A stretch of 37,250 bases of DNA from Phaeodactylibacter sp. (GTDB lineage Bacteria; Bacteroidota; Bacteroidia; Chitinophagales; Saprospiraceae), in the NCBI RefSeq assembly GCF_022763345.1, contig NZ_JALEGS010000063.1, forward strand, positions 1 through 37,250. The letters run 5' to 3'. Numbering within the stretch: position 1 is the first letter of the stretch; each line of letters starts with the position of its first letter. This document shows, one piece after another, positions 22,782 through 30,318 of the stretch. The notes beneath the pieces were generated by a model, which saw nothing but the letters and a program-made list of their open reading frames with translations, made no database searches and was not told where the DNA came from. A program made the position numbers and the translations under genes.

Positions 22782-24804
22782 AAGCCACTTCCTTCAGCTT
22801 TTTCTTCAGTGCAAACAGCTCGTCCCGGAACTGCGCAGCTGAAATAAAATCCAGTTCCTTGGCTGCCTTTTTCATCTTACGCTCGGTATCTTCGATCATC
22901 TTCTCCACCTTGTCGCGGCTCATGTATTGTAGCACCGGATCAGCAGCGAGGCTGGGTTCTTCAGGCTCCACATAGGCACGCTTCTGATTGCCCCGGATGT
23001 CGAGAATGGACTTCTTGGCCATAATTTCGTCCCGGCTCTTGCGGACAGTCTGTGGGGTGATGCCGTGCTCCTCGTTGTACGCTGTTTGTATGGAGCGCCG
23101 GCGGTTGGTCTCGTCGATGGTGCTTTGCATGGCATCGGTGATCTTGTCGGCGTAGAAGATGACTAGTCCATTGGCGTTTCGGGCAGCCCGGCCGGCGGTC
23201 TGGGTCAGGGAGCGGTTGTTGCGCAGGAAGCCTTCCTTGTCGGCATCGATAATGGCAACAAGAGACACCTCCGGCAAGTCGAGCCCTTCCCGCAGAAGGT
23301 TGACCCCAACAAGCACATCAAATTCACCCAGGCGGAGGTCCCGTAGGATTTCCACCCGCTCCATCGTGTCCACCTCACTGTGGATGTAGCGGACCTTGAT
23401 GTTCATCTGCTGCAGGTATTTGGTCAGTTCCTCAGCCATTCGTTTGGTGAGGGTGGTGACCAGTACACGCTCCTCCCGTTCGATACGCTTTTGAATTTCT
23501 TCCATGAGGTCATCGATCTGATTCATGCTCGGGCGCACTTCAATGGGCGGGTCGAGCAGGCCGGTGGGGCGGATGATTTGCTCCACCAGTTCGCCACCGG
23601 TTTTTTCCAGCTCATAGTCGCCCGGCGTTGCACTCACGAAGACGACCTGATTGATGAGGGATTCAAACTCAGAGAAATTCAGCGGGCGGTTGTCCATGGC
23701 CGAGGGCAGGCGGAAGCCATTGTCTACCAGGCTCAGCTTTCGGGCGCGGTCGCCTCCGTACATACCCCGGACCTGAGGCACCGTCACGTGGCTCTCATCA
23801 ATAATCATGAGGTAGTCGTCCGGGAAGTAATCGAGCAGGCAGAAAGGGCGGGTGCCCGGGCGGCGGCCATCGAAGAAGCGAGAGTAGTTTTCAACGCCGT
23901 TGCAATAGCCCAGTTCCCGGATCATCTCCAGATCGAAGGTGGTCCGCTCCTTGATGCGCTTGGATTCGAGGAAGCGGAGTTCACGCTCAAAGTATTTCTC
24001 CTGTTCGTGCAGCTCATCCTCAATATCCCGGATGATCTGATTCATGCGGTCTTTGGGGGCGATGTACAGGTTGGCAGGGAAAATCGCCGCCGTTTCCATG
24101 CCTTCAATCCGCTTGCCGGTTTCAATCTCAATGCGGTCAATGGACTCAATCTCGTCCCCGAAGAAAACTACCCGGTAGCCGAAGTCGACATAAGGGAGGT
24201 TGATGTCTACCGTATCACCCTTCACGCGGAAAGTAGCTCGCCGGAATTCGGTCTCTGTACGGGAGTAAAGGCTGTTCACAAGGCTGTACAGGAAGTTGTT
24301 CCGGGAGATTGTCTGCCCCACTTTGATCCGGATAATGCTGCTTTTGTAGTCTTCCGGGTTGCCCATACCATAGATGCAGGACACAGAGGCCACGATGATA
24401 ATGTCGCGCCGCCCCGACAGGAGCGAGGAGGTCGCCCGGAGCCGCAGCTTATCCACTTCTTCGTTGATGGCAAGGTCTTTCTCAATAAAGGTATCGGTAG
24501 TGGAAATGTAGGCTTCCGGCTGATAGTAATCGTAGTAGGAGACAAAGTACTCCACCGCATTATCGGGGAAGAATTCCTTGAATTCGCCGTAGAGCTGTGC
24601 GGTCAGGGTCTTATTGTGGGTGAGAATCAGGGTCGGGCGGTTCAGCCGGGCAATGGTATTGGCCATGGTAAAGGTCTTACCGGAGCCGGTCACGCCGAGC
24701 AGTACCTGCGCCTGTTCTCCCCCTTCCACACCCTGAATGAGCTGCTCAATGGCCTGTGGCTGATCGCCGGTGGGGCTGAAGGGGGATTGGAGATTGAAGG
24801 GCAT
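22780..24804 (-). CDS. uvrB: Excinuclease ABC subunit B
   Basis: UvrB is the damage-verifying helicase-like subunit of nucleotide excision repair. The 674 residues are full length. Visible features are the Walker A motif GVTGSGKT (37-44), the YYDYYQPEAYIS beta-hairpin region, the DESH box, helicase motifs VGVNLLREGLDLPEVSLV and QTAGRAARN, and a C-terminal UVR domain (about 630-670) that contacts UvrC. It begins only 13 bases after the stop of a toxin-like gene on the same strand, with no promoter match in that gap. It may therefore be transcribed from within or through the toxin-antitoxin module. Confidence 0.97.
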   Translation of the reverse strand: MPFNLQSPFSPTGDQPQAIEQLIQGVEGGEQAQVLLGVTGSGKTFTMANTIARLNRPTLILTHNKTLTAQLYGEFKEFFPDNAVEYFVSYYDYYQPEAYISTTDTFIEKDLAINEEVDKLRLRATSSLLSGRRDIIIVASVSCIYGMGNPEDYKSSIIRIKVGQTISRNNFLYSLVNSLYSRTETEFRRATFRVKGDTVDINLPYVDFGYRVVFFGDEIESIDRIEIETGKRIEGMETAAIFPANLYIAPKDRMNQIIRDIEDELHEQEKYFERELRFLESKRIKERTTFDLEMIRELGYCNGVENYSRFFDGRRPGTRPFCLLDYFPDDYLMIIDESHVTVPQVRGMYGGDRARKLSLVDNGFRLPSAMDNRPLNFSEFESLINQVVFVSATPGDYELEKTGGELVEQIIRPTGLLDPPIEVRPSMNQIDDLMEEIQKRIEREERVLVTTLTKRMAEELTKYLQQMNIKVRYIHSEVDTMERVEILRDLRLGEFDVLVGVNLLREGLDLPEVSLVAIIDADKEGFLRNNRSLTQTAGRAARNANGLVIFYADKITDAMQSTIDETNRRRSIQTAYNEEHGITPQTVRKSRDEIMAKKSILDIRGNQKRAYVEPEEPSLAADPVLQYMSRDKVEKMIEDTERKMKKAAKELDFISAAQFRDELFALKKKLKEVA

Positions 24805-24817
24805 AGAAATTTGTTAT

Positions 24818-25189
24818 TTATTCTTCTTCCTGCGTTTGTTCCGTAAGCTCCTGTTCCAGTAGAGCTACAAGGTTTTGGATATAGGACTTTGGCAAATTAT
24901 CTAAGTCTGATTTGTCGAAAAGGTCAAGTAAGTAGACTTCTTGGCTTTCGGTATCTGCTATTCTGCTGTAAAGGAAAGTGATAACTCGCAGGCCACCACT
25001 TTTGCCTTTTCCTTTGCTTTTTACAGCTAGCCTTATCTTGTAAGTGTTTTCGCCAATTTTGATCCCTTTTATAGGGTTCTCCTCCAGCTCGGTAATTAGC
25101 CCTAGTAAATCCTTTTTTAATGACCTATATTTTTTGCTCAACCGCTTGGCTGTCTTTTTGAACGTGGAGGTCAGGTAAACAACAACCAT
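24818..25189 (-). CDS. RelE/ParE-type toxin-like protein
   Basis: A 123-residue basic protein resembling RelE/ParE superfamily toxins. It has an N-terminal strand (MVVVYLTSTF), a helix with KKTAKRLSKKYRSLKKDL, then KIGENTYKIRLAV, GGLRVITFLY and an acidic tail. RelE-type members cleave ribosome-bound mRNA and ParE-type members target gyrase; the sequence does not decide. The central order (PIKG, IGENTYKIRL, GKSGGLRVI) is typical of the superfamily. It follows a small gene by 11 bases in the usual antitoxin-toxin order. The long acidic C-terminal extension (about 105-123) is unusual. Confidence 0.75.
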   Translation of the reverse strand: MVVVYLTSTFKKTAKRLSKKYRSLKKDLLGLITELEENPIKGIKIGENTYKIRLAVKSKGKGKSGGLRVITFLYSRIADTESQEVYLLDLFDKSDLDNLPKSYIQNLVALLEQELTEQTQEEE

Positions 25190-25200
25190 CGGGGCAAAGA

Positions 25201-25434
25201 TTAAAGCGCTTCAATAAAAGACCGAGCCTCTTCTTTAGGCACTTCCCCCTTGATCATTTGCGCCACTTCTGCATAGGCCTTTCTCAAAGGAGTGTTTACA
25301 GTGCTCATCTTTTCGAGCTTCAGCAAATCTTCTTTTAACTTCAGCCAGTCTTCGAGTTGTATTTTAACGGCAGTTGTTGCACCGGAATCATCCGTTATGT
25401 ATTCAAGCTCAATATTTTCTAAAGAGGAAACCAT
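25201..25434 (-). CDS. Probable antitoxin
   Basis: A 77-residue acidic protein directly upstream of the toxin-like gene. The N-terminal part (about 8-33, ELEYITDDSGATTAVKIQLEDW) looks like a strand-rich Phd/prevent-host-death-like segment. The rest is helical and would wrap the toxin. I do not recognise the exact family; the call rests on size, charge and gene order. No inverted-repeat operator is evident in the 71 bases upstream. Confidence 0.65.
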   Translation of the reverse strand: MVSSLENIELEYITDDSGATTAVKIQLEDWLKLKEDLLKLEKMSTVNTPLRKAYAEVAQMIKGEVPKEEARSFIEAL

Positions 25435-25505
25435 ATCGATAAGCTTTGAGAAGTGATGTAGGTCTAACTATAAATATACAACTTTTCCGCACCAAACGTT
25501 CGCCT

Positions 25506-26147
25506 TTACCGCTTACGGGCCACCAACAGCCCATCGCGTATGGGCAGCAGCAGATTGTCCACCCGCTCGTCTTCCTGCAGCGACACATTAAAGGCGTGGA
25601 GCAGCTTCGTGTCGGCATCGGTTTCCCGGAGACCAGTAGCCACTTTGCCACTCCAGAGGACGTTATCGGCAATAATCAGCCCGCCGGATTCCACCCGGTC
25701 AATGATGAGGTCATAATAGGCCTGATAGTACTGTTTGCCGGCATCAATGAACACCAGGTCGAAGGTGCCGGGCAGAGTGGGGATGACCTGCATGGCATCC
25801 CCAATATGGACTTCTACCTTGTCTTCCAGTCCCGCTATTTTCAGGTACTTCCGGATGAGGTATTCCAGCTCCGGATTCGCCTCTATGGTACGTACCCGGC
25901 CATCCCTCGCCAGCCCCTGCGCCAGGCAGATCGTGGCGTAGCCGGTGAAGGTGCCAATCTCCAGTACAGACTTTGGGCGCTGCAGCTGGCTGAAAAGCTT
26001 GAGCAGTTGGCCCTGTAGGGCACCGGAAAGCATCTGAGGGGCGAGGGTCCTGAGGTGTGTCTCCCGTTCCAGCTCATACAAAACCGGGTCGGGAGGCGCA
26101 GACCATTGCTCACAGTAGTCGAAAATAGTAGCGTCTAATCGTTGCAT
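25506..26147 (-). CDS. SAM-dependent O-methyltransferase (class I, family 3)
   Basis: A 213-residue methyltransferase of the COMT/CCoAOMT-like O-methyltransferase family. The SAM site is VLEIGTFTGYATICLA (about 61-76), followed by the acidic motif TIEANPE, IGDAMQVIP, and LVFIDAGKQYYQAYYD with the metal-binding aspartate region. ADNVLWSGKV comes later. Substrates in this family are usually catechol-type hydroxyls, with a divalent metal; the specific acceptor is unknown. No signal peptide. It lies 38 bases after MarC and 71 before the antitoxin on the same strand. Confidence 0.9.
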   Translation of the reverse strand: MQRLDATIFDYCEQWSAPPDPVLYELERETHLRTLAPQMLSGALQGQLLKLFSQLQRPKSVLEIGTFTGYATICLAQGLARDGRVRTIEANPELEYLIRKYLKIAGLEDKVEVHIGDAMQVIPTLPGTFDLVFIDAGKQYYQAYYDLIIDRVESGGLIIADNVLWSGKVATGLRETDADTKLLHAFNVSLQEDERVDNLLLPIRDGLLVARKR

Positions 26148-26185
26148 ATTCGAATCAACGCTTAACCGGGCAAGAGGTTGAAGGG

Positions 26186-26812
26186 TTAAAGCTGCTTCGT
26201 CAGTTCCGCCAGGTCCACCTTGGTCATCAGGTGGAAGTTCTCCCGGAAAATTTTGATGGCAATCGCCAGCAGGATGATGCCAAAAACTTTGCGGAGCACA
26301 TTCGCACCGCTCTCGCCCAGCTTTTTGCTGATCCAGTCACTGCTGCGCAGTACCAGAAAGACAATCAGGGTGTTGAGGACAATGCCCAGGGCAATATCTA
26401 TTGGCTCGTACTTGGCTTTTAAGGTCAGAATAGTAGTCATGGTGCCGGCACCCGCCAGGAGGGGGAAGGCAATAGGCACAATCGTCCCGGTCTTTTCCTC
26501 CAGGTGGTCGTCCCGGAATAGCGTAATGCCCAGCACCATCTCAATGCCCAGCAAAAAGATGATAATGGAGCCCGCTACGGCAAAGGACTCCACGTCCACG
26601 CCAAATAGGCTCAGCAAAGGGCGGCCGGTTAACAGGAATAACAGCATCAGCACCATGGCTATCACGGACGCTTTAGCCGATTCGATCTTCACGCCCCGCT
26701 TCTTCATATCGATAATCAGAGGGATGGAACCGATGATATCGATAACAGAAAACAGGATCAGAGATACAGAAATGAGGTCTTTTGGATTAATCATGTCGGA
26801 TGTTGTGTTCAT
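26186..26812 (-). CDS. MarC family integral membrane protein
   Basis: 208 residues with about six hydrophobic segments spread along the chain and the family's internal motifs (NPKDLISVSLILFSVIDIIG near the start, and PIAFPLLAGAGTMTTIL in the middle). MarC proteins sit in the cytoplasmic membrane. Their transport or other function is not established, and the former link to antibiotic resistance was not upheld. A TAnnTTTG element lies 20 bases upstream of the start, so it probably has its own promoter. Confidence 0.9.
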   Translation of the reverse strand: MNTTSDMINPKDLISVSLILFSVIDIIGSIPLIIDMKKRGVKIESAKASVIAMVLMLLFLLTGRPLLSLFGVDVESFAVAGSIIIFLLGIEMVLGITLFRDDHLEEKTGTIVPIAFPLLAGAGTMTTILTLKAKYEPIDIALGIVLNTLIVFLVLRSSDWISKKLGESGANVLRKVFGIILLAIAIKIFRENFHLMTKVDLAELTKQL

Positions 26813-26831
26813 GGTTTTTCAAAAAAGCGCG

Positions 26832-26839
26832 CAAAGGTA
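26832..26839 (-). promoter_or_regulatory. Candidate -7 element for the MarC gene
   Basis: Reads TACCTTTG on the minus strand (TAnnTTTG), giving a leader of about 15 bases to the ATG at 26812. No exact -33 match. Confidence 0.45.
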
Positions 26840-26902
26840 TGCCCGAAATTTTGAAAAAGTAAACCCCGGCAGGATTAATTGTGAGTTAAGTTATTTTCAG
26901 AT

Positions 26903-27679
26903 TTAGAAGAGCAGTAAATGCAAGTCGAACAGCTTCACAATAGCCAGCAAAACCACGGCTACCAGCAGGCGGTGTGCCCATACATTAGCTTGTGGGTAGG
27001 TCGCCGCGTAGTGCGCAGTAAAGAAGCCTCCAATCGTTTGCCCTACTGCCATGAGCAGCCCCACTTTCCAGTCGATGAGCCCCTGCCATTGAAAAACCAG
27101 GATCACTAAAAAGGTGTAGGCACCCACTACGAAGATTTTCACGGCATTTGCATCCACCAGGCTGTAGCGGGCGTAAAGCACCATCACGGCAAGGAAGAAA
27201 ACCCCCATGCCCATTTGAATAAAGCCGCCGTAGAAACCCAGTGCCAGGTAGAGCGGAATGGCAATCCAGGGATTAGTCTGCTTGCTAAAGTCGGATTCCC
27301 GCAACCAGCGCTTGGGCTTCACAAGAATAACGATAAACATGACGATCATCAGAAAGCGGAAGACGCTGCGAAAGGCTTCGTTGCTGACATTCACGGCTAT
27401 GGCTACGCCGCCGATGGCTCCGATTATCGTAAACAGGATGGGCAGGCGGCTGCGGTAAAGGTCGAGCTTCCCACCCCGGAAAAAGGCATAGGAGCCCGCT
27501 GCACTCTGGGTAAAAATGCCGACTCGGTTGGTGCCGTTGGCAAGATTACCGGGAAGCCCCAGCAGCTCAGTCAGAATGGTGAGTGTAATAGCTGAACCAT
27601 TGCCCGCCAGCGTATTGATGCTGCCAGCCAGGGCGCTGCCAAAAAAGACGATAAGCAAGTGTGGCCACGAAATATCCAT
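26903..27679 (-). CDS. TSUP family transporter (TauE/SafE-like)
   Basis: A 258-residue polytopic membrane protein of the sulfite-exporter TauE/SafE (TSUP) family. It has about eight hydrophobic segments and two half-repeats, with the typical SALAGSINTLAGNGSAITL near the N terminus and GFYGGFIQMGMGVFF at the start of the second half. Substrates in the family include sulfite, sulfoacetate and other organosulfur anions; none can be chosen here. I start at ATG 27679, because the upstream TTG (27688) overlaps the candidate -7 element. With that promoter the mRNA would have almost no leader. Confidence 0.88.
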   Translation of the reverse strand: MDISWPHLLIVFFGSALAGSINTLAGNGSAITLTILTELLGLPGNLANGTNRVGIFTQSAAGSYAFFRGGKLDLYRSRLPILFTIIGAIGGVAIAVNVSNEAFRSVFRFLMIVMFIVILVKPKRWLRESDFSKQTNPWIAIPLYLALGFYGGFIQMGMGVFFLAVMVLYARYSLVDANAVKIFVVGAYTFLVILVFQWQGLIDWKVGLLMAVGQTIGGFFTAHYAATYPQANVWAHRLLVAVVLLAIVKLFDLHLLLF

Positions 27680-27685
27680 AGCCGC

Positions 27686-27693
27686 CAAAGGTA
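27686..27693 (-). promoter_or_regulatory. Candidate -7 element for the TSUP gene
   Basis: Reads TACCTTTG on the minus strand. It ends six bases before the ATG at 27679, so transcription would start within a few bases of the start codon. No well-spaced -33 TTTG. Confidence 0.4.
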
Positions 27694-27712
27694 GCGGTTT
27701 CCGTCAAACTAC

Positions 27713-28360
27713 TTATTGGAGGTAGGCCCTAATTAAATCCATTTCCACGCGCAGATGATGCTCCGGATGGTGCTGTACATACTTAAGCAAGCCCACATCC
27801 TGTGCAAAGAAAAGCGTATCGTAGCGCATTTCCGGGATGTCTACGCCAGGCGAATCCAGAGCAACCTCCATAGCGTAGGCCCGGGTGGCATAGGTACCGT
27901 AGGGTGTGGTCAGCACAGGGCCCTGATCAATGCTGCCCGTAGCAGACTGCGCATTCTCAGGAAGCAGGCTGGGAGGGACGCTGAAGTTGCTCTTGCTGAA
28001 CTGCGTGGAGAAATAAAGCTGCCCAGAAGTGTCCACGGCCTCCGGGCCAGAGACCCGCAGTATAGACTCGAAAGCCGCGCCCAGACGGGTGCCTCTTTGC
28101 ACATGATAGAGCGCCCGGTCAATGAAAGTGTCAGAGGCTACATAGATACTGTCCAGCTTGGAAAGCAAAAGGGCATTACCGGTCTGTAAATTGATGTTCC
28201 GGCTTTGATAGACCCAGGCGTTGCCCGGGCTAAGTTGCAAATACTGATTGGCAGGTACCGATGGCGGCAAACCTGGTTCCGGCTCAGGCAGTGGCGCGTC
28301 TTTGCTGCATGCCCAGAAAGCCATTAAAAGCAACATTAAAGCGGCACGGTTGAATATCAT
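27713..28360 (-). CDS. Lipoprotein of unknown function
   Basis: 215 residues from ATG 28360, beginning with a lipoprotein signal (MIFNRAALMLLLMAFWAC). Cys18 is the probable lipidation site, followed by a proline/glutamate-rich linker. The body is beta-rich: a YLQLSPGNAWVYQSRNIN opening, then alternating strands with DTFIDRALYHVQRGTR and a C-terminal VGLLKYVQHH. This resembles Bacteroidota lipoproteins whose first strand reads like PGNxWxY, but I cannot name a function. A longer reading from 28411 adds 17 residues and spoils the signal peptide. It lies 33 bases upstream of the TSUP gene. Confidence 0.75.
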   Translation of the reverse strand: MIFNRAALMLLLMAFWACSKDAPLPEPEPGLPPSVPANQYLQLSPGNAWVYQSRNINLQTGNALLLSKLDSIYVASDTFIDRALYHVQRGTRLGAAFESILRVSGPEAVDTSGQLYFSTQFSKSNFSVPPSLLPENAQSATGSIDQGPVLTTPYGTYATRAYAMEVALDSPGVDIPEMRYDTLFFAQDVGLLKYVQHHPEHHLRVEMDLIRAYLQ

Positions 28361-28398
28361 AGGTTGTTTTCTCGATAATCGGTTCCTATCGTAGAGCC

Positions 28399-28433
28399 TT
28401 TTTGAGCTCAATTCGCTTCCTGAAGCTCAAAAA
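28399..28433. repeat. Perfect 10-bp inverted repeat between divergent genes
   Basis: TTTTTGAGCT (28399-28408) and AGCTCAAAAA (28424-28433), with a 15-base loop. It lies between the lipoprotein gene and the divergent small acidic gene. It could be an operator for both or a U-flanked hairpin. Confidence 0.6.
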
Positions 28434-28535
28434 TTAACATTCTTAGGCGGAGGTTTTGGAAAAATGGGAGCTGCAATGAGCATATGGCCTAAAAATCCGT
28501 TGTATAATAAATAACTGAAAATCAAAAACTTAAAT

Positions 28536-28826
28536 ATGAAAAGGGACGGAAGTCGCATATCAACTCACGAACACGAAGATATCTTGTCATGGGCAGAAGC
28601 CCGGGAAGCCCGGCCAGTCGAGGTGCGCAACTTCGATGGTGAAAAAATTAAGGACCGGGTCCGGTTCCGTTTTCCGGGGGAAGAGTACCCCGATGAGTCT
28701 GACTTGGAATGGGATCAGTTCTTCGACATCTTCGACCGTGAACAACTCGAATTTCACTTTGAAGATATTGCTGATGAAGCAATGGAAAACAGAAACATCT
28801 ATCAGTTCCGCCCAAGGTCTTACTGA
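28536..28826 (+). CDS. Small acidic protein of unknown function
   Basis: 96 residues, acidic, without signal peptide. The pattern DILSWAEAREARPVEV, then a charged strand, FPGEE and WDQFFDIFDREQLEFHF, resembles a widespread family of short proteins. These pair an amphipathic helix (SWAE) with a WDEFFE segment and are sometimes mis-annotated as glucan-branching enzymes. No function is known to me. A clean terminator follows, so it is a single-gene unit. Confidence 0.8.
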   Translation: MKRDGSRISTHEHEDILSWAEAREARPVEVRNFDGEKIKDRVRFRFPGEEYPDESDLEWDQFFDIFDREQLEFHFEDIADEAMENRNIYQFRPRSY

Positions 28827-28861
28827 CCCGGAGCTTTCAAAATATTAGTTTGGTTTAGTCG

Positions 28862-28900
28862 ATCAGGTGTGTGGCATTGAGCTGCGCACCTGATTTTTTT
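28862..28900 (+). terminator. Terminator of the small acidic gene
   Basis: ATCAGGTG (28862-28869) pairs with CACCTGAT (28887-28894) and is followed by a run of Ts to 28900. It lies between that gene and the convergent aminotransferase. Confidence 0.8.
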
Positions 28901-28910
28901 GTCTCACTGG

Positions 28911-30206
28911 CTATTTCTGCTGAAGCCACTGCTGAAGCTGATCGAAGGCGGCATTCATTTCCGGACAACAGGATTTGACGAATCCTTCATCGAGCGTTTT
29001 GTCTTTGTAGGTAGTGCGGGCGAGTTGAAGGGCCATCGCGCCATCAAAGTCCACGTACGACAGTCGGGCCGTCAGTTCCTCAGAAGGGCGGCCGAAGTCA
29101 TAACTCGGGAGCAGGGCGATGCCGGTATCTTCCAAAAGGCGCTCACAGAGCTGCCCGCTGTTGCTGATTCCTTTATTGCTAAGGTTGTTTTGGTAAAACG
29201 CAAAATTGGGGAAGAGGTAAAAACCACCTGCCGGCTTCGGGGCGAATACCCGCATCTGGGTCAGGCGGCCGTGGAAATACCGGCCTACACTCCTTAGGAT
29301 ACGCTGTGCATCCCGAAGGTACTGGTCAATTTCCTCATGCGGCCGGAACGCTTCCACTGCTGCGTACTGTATGGGCGCACTGGTAGAGGTAAAAGTCTCG
29401 CTGGCCACAATAGCCATAGCGTCAAGCAGCCACCTCAGTTCCTCAGGAAATACAAACATGCCTAGTCGCCAGCCACCTGCCCCACACCACTTCGAAAGCC
29501 CACTGCTGATGATAGTGCCCTCTGGGTAATAACGCGCTACGCTAACGTGCTGGCCGGAGTGGTGCAATTCCCCGTAGATTTCATCAGACAACAGAATTAC
29601 CTTGTATTTGCGGGCTACCTCTGCGATTTTCTTTAGCCGGTCTGCGGTGTAGGTTGCTCCGGTAGGGTTAGCGGGGTAGTTGAGAATGACAATGCGGGGG
29701 CGCTCAGGGTCAGCCTCACAGATGCTTTCCAGCTCCTCCGGCGTCAGGCGCCAGTCATTTTCCTGATGGGTTTTCACCCAATTGACCCGCCGCCCCAGAA
29801 TGATAGCCTGTGGAGAATAGGAAACCCAACTTGGTGTGGGAATAACGAGGTCGCCATAGTAGGCAAGCTGGAGAATGAAGAGGAGTTCTTTCGAGCCTGG
29901 CCCGATGAGCACATCTTCGGCGGTCCGCTTTATGCCCTGCTGCCGCTCGTAAAAATCGGCAATAGCCTGCCGCAAAGCCGGTAGGCCCTTTACCGGAAGG
30001 TAGTCCTTCTCATGAGCGTGCTGCCGGAGGCTTTCCACCACCGGTTCCGGTACCGGGAAAGGGGACTGTCCAAAGCCTAGCTTATACACCTGCCGCCCCT
30101 GCTCCTGTAGCTCACGGGACTTCTCATTAATGGCTAAGGTTGCGGATTTCTTCAGTCCCCTGATATTCAGGTTGAGATCGATGCGGACATTTTGCCGTTT
30201 TGCCAC
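28911..30206 (-). CDS. Class I/II pyridoxal-phosphate aminotransferase
   Basis: A 431-residue fold-type I aminotransferase of the aspartate-aminotransferase-like group. Motifs are the IPTPSWVSYSP segment, NYPANPTGATYT, SDEIYGELHHSG and the PLP-lysine motif SSGLSKWCGAGGWRLG, then a C-terminal domain with PAGGFYLFPNF. Aspartate/tyrosine/aromatic or methionine-type substrates are possible; the sequence does not decide. The start is GTG at 30206; no ATG lies near the expected N terminus. The KamA-type gene upstream on the same strand is separated from it by a terminator, so co-transcription is likely limited. Confidence 0.9.
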   Translation of the reverse strand: MAKRQNVRIDLNLNIRGLKKSATLAINEKSRELQEQGRQVYKLGFGQSPFPVPEPVVESLRQHAHEKDYLPVKGLPALRQAIADFYERQQGIKRTAEDVLIGPGSKELLFILQLAYYGDLVIPTPSWVSYSPQAIILGRRVNWVKTHQENDWRLTPEELESICEADPERPRIVILNYPANPTGATYTADRLKKIAEVARKYKVILLSDEIYGELHHSGQHVSVARYYPEGTIISSGLSKWCGAGGWRLGMFVFPEELRWLLDAMAIVASETFTSTSAPIQYAAVEAFRPHEEIDQYLRDAQRILRSVGRYFHGRLTQMRVFAPKPAGGFYLFPNFAFYQNNLSNKGISNSGQLCERLLEDTGIALLPSYDFGRPSEELTARLSYVDFDGAMALQLARTTYKDKTLDEGFVKSCCPEMNAAFDQLQQWLQQK

Positions 30207-30260
30207 GATGTGTCGTTGTTGGTTGTAGGGTTCAAGTTATCAAAATATTGGAATAAAAGA

Positions 30261-30294
30261 CCCCTGAAGCGCAGGTCTATCTACACTTCAGGGG
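30261..30294 (-). terminator. Terminator of the KamA-family gene
   Basis: CCCCTGAAG (30261-30269) pairs perfectly with CTTCAGGGG (30286-30294). The minus strand continues TCTTTTATTCC. It lies 25 bases after the stop at 30319. Confidence 0.75.
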
Positions 30295-30318
30295 CATCAT
30301 TAAGCTATGTAGGGAGGT

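Noticed and set aside
23380..24846. Long open frame antisense to uvrB (488 codons)
   Set aside because: uvrB is full length with all motifs on the other strand; long antisense frames are common opposite such codon usage, and this one shows no domain.
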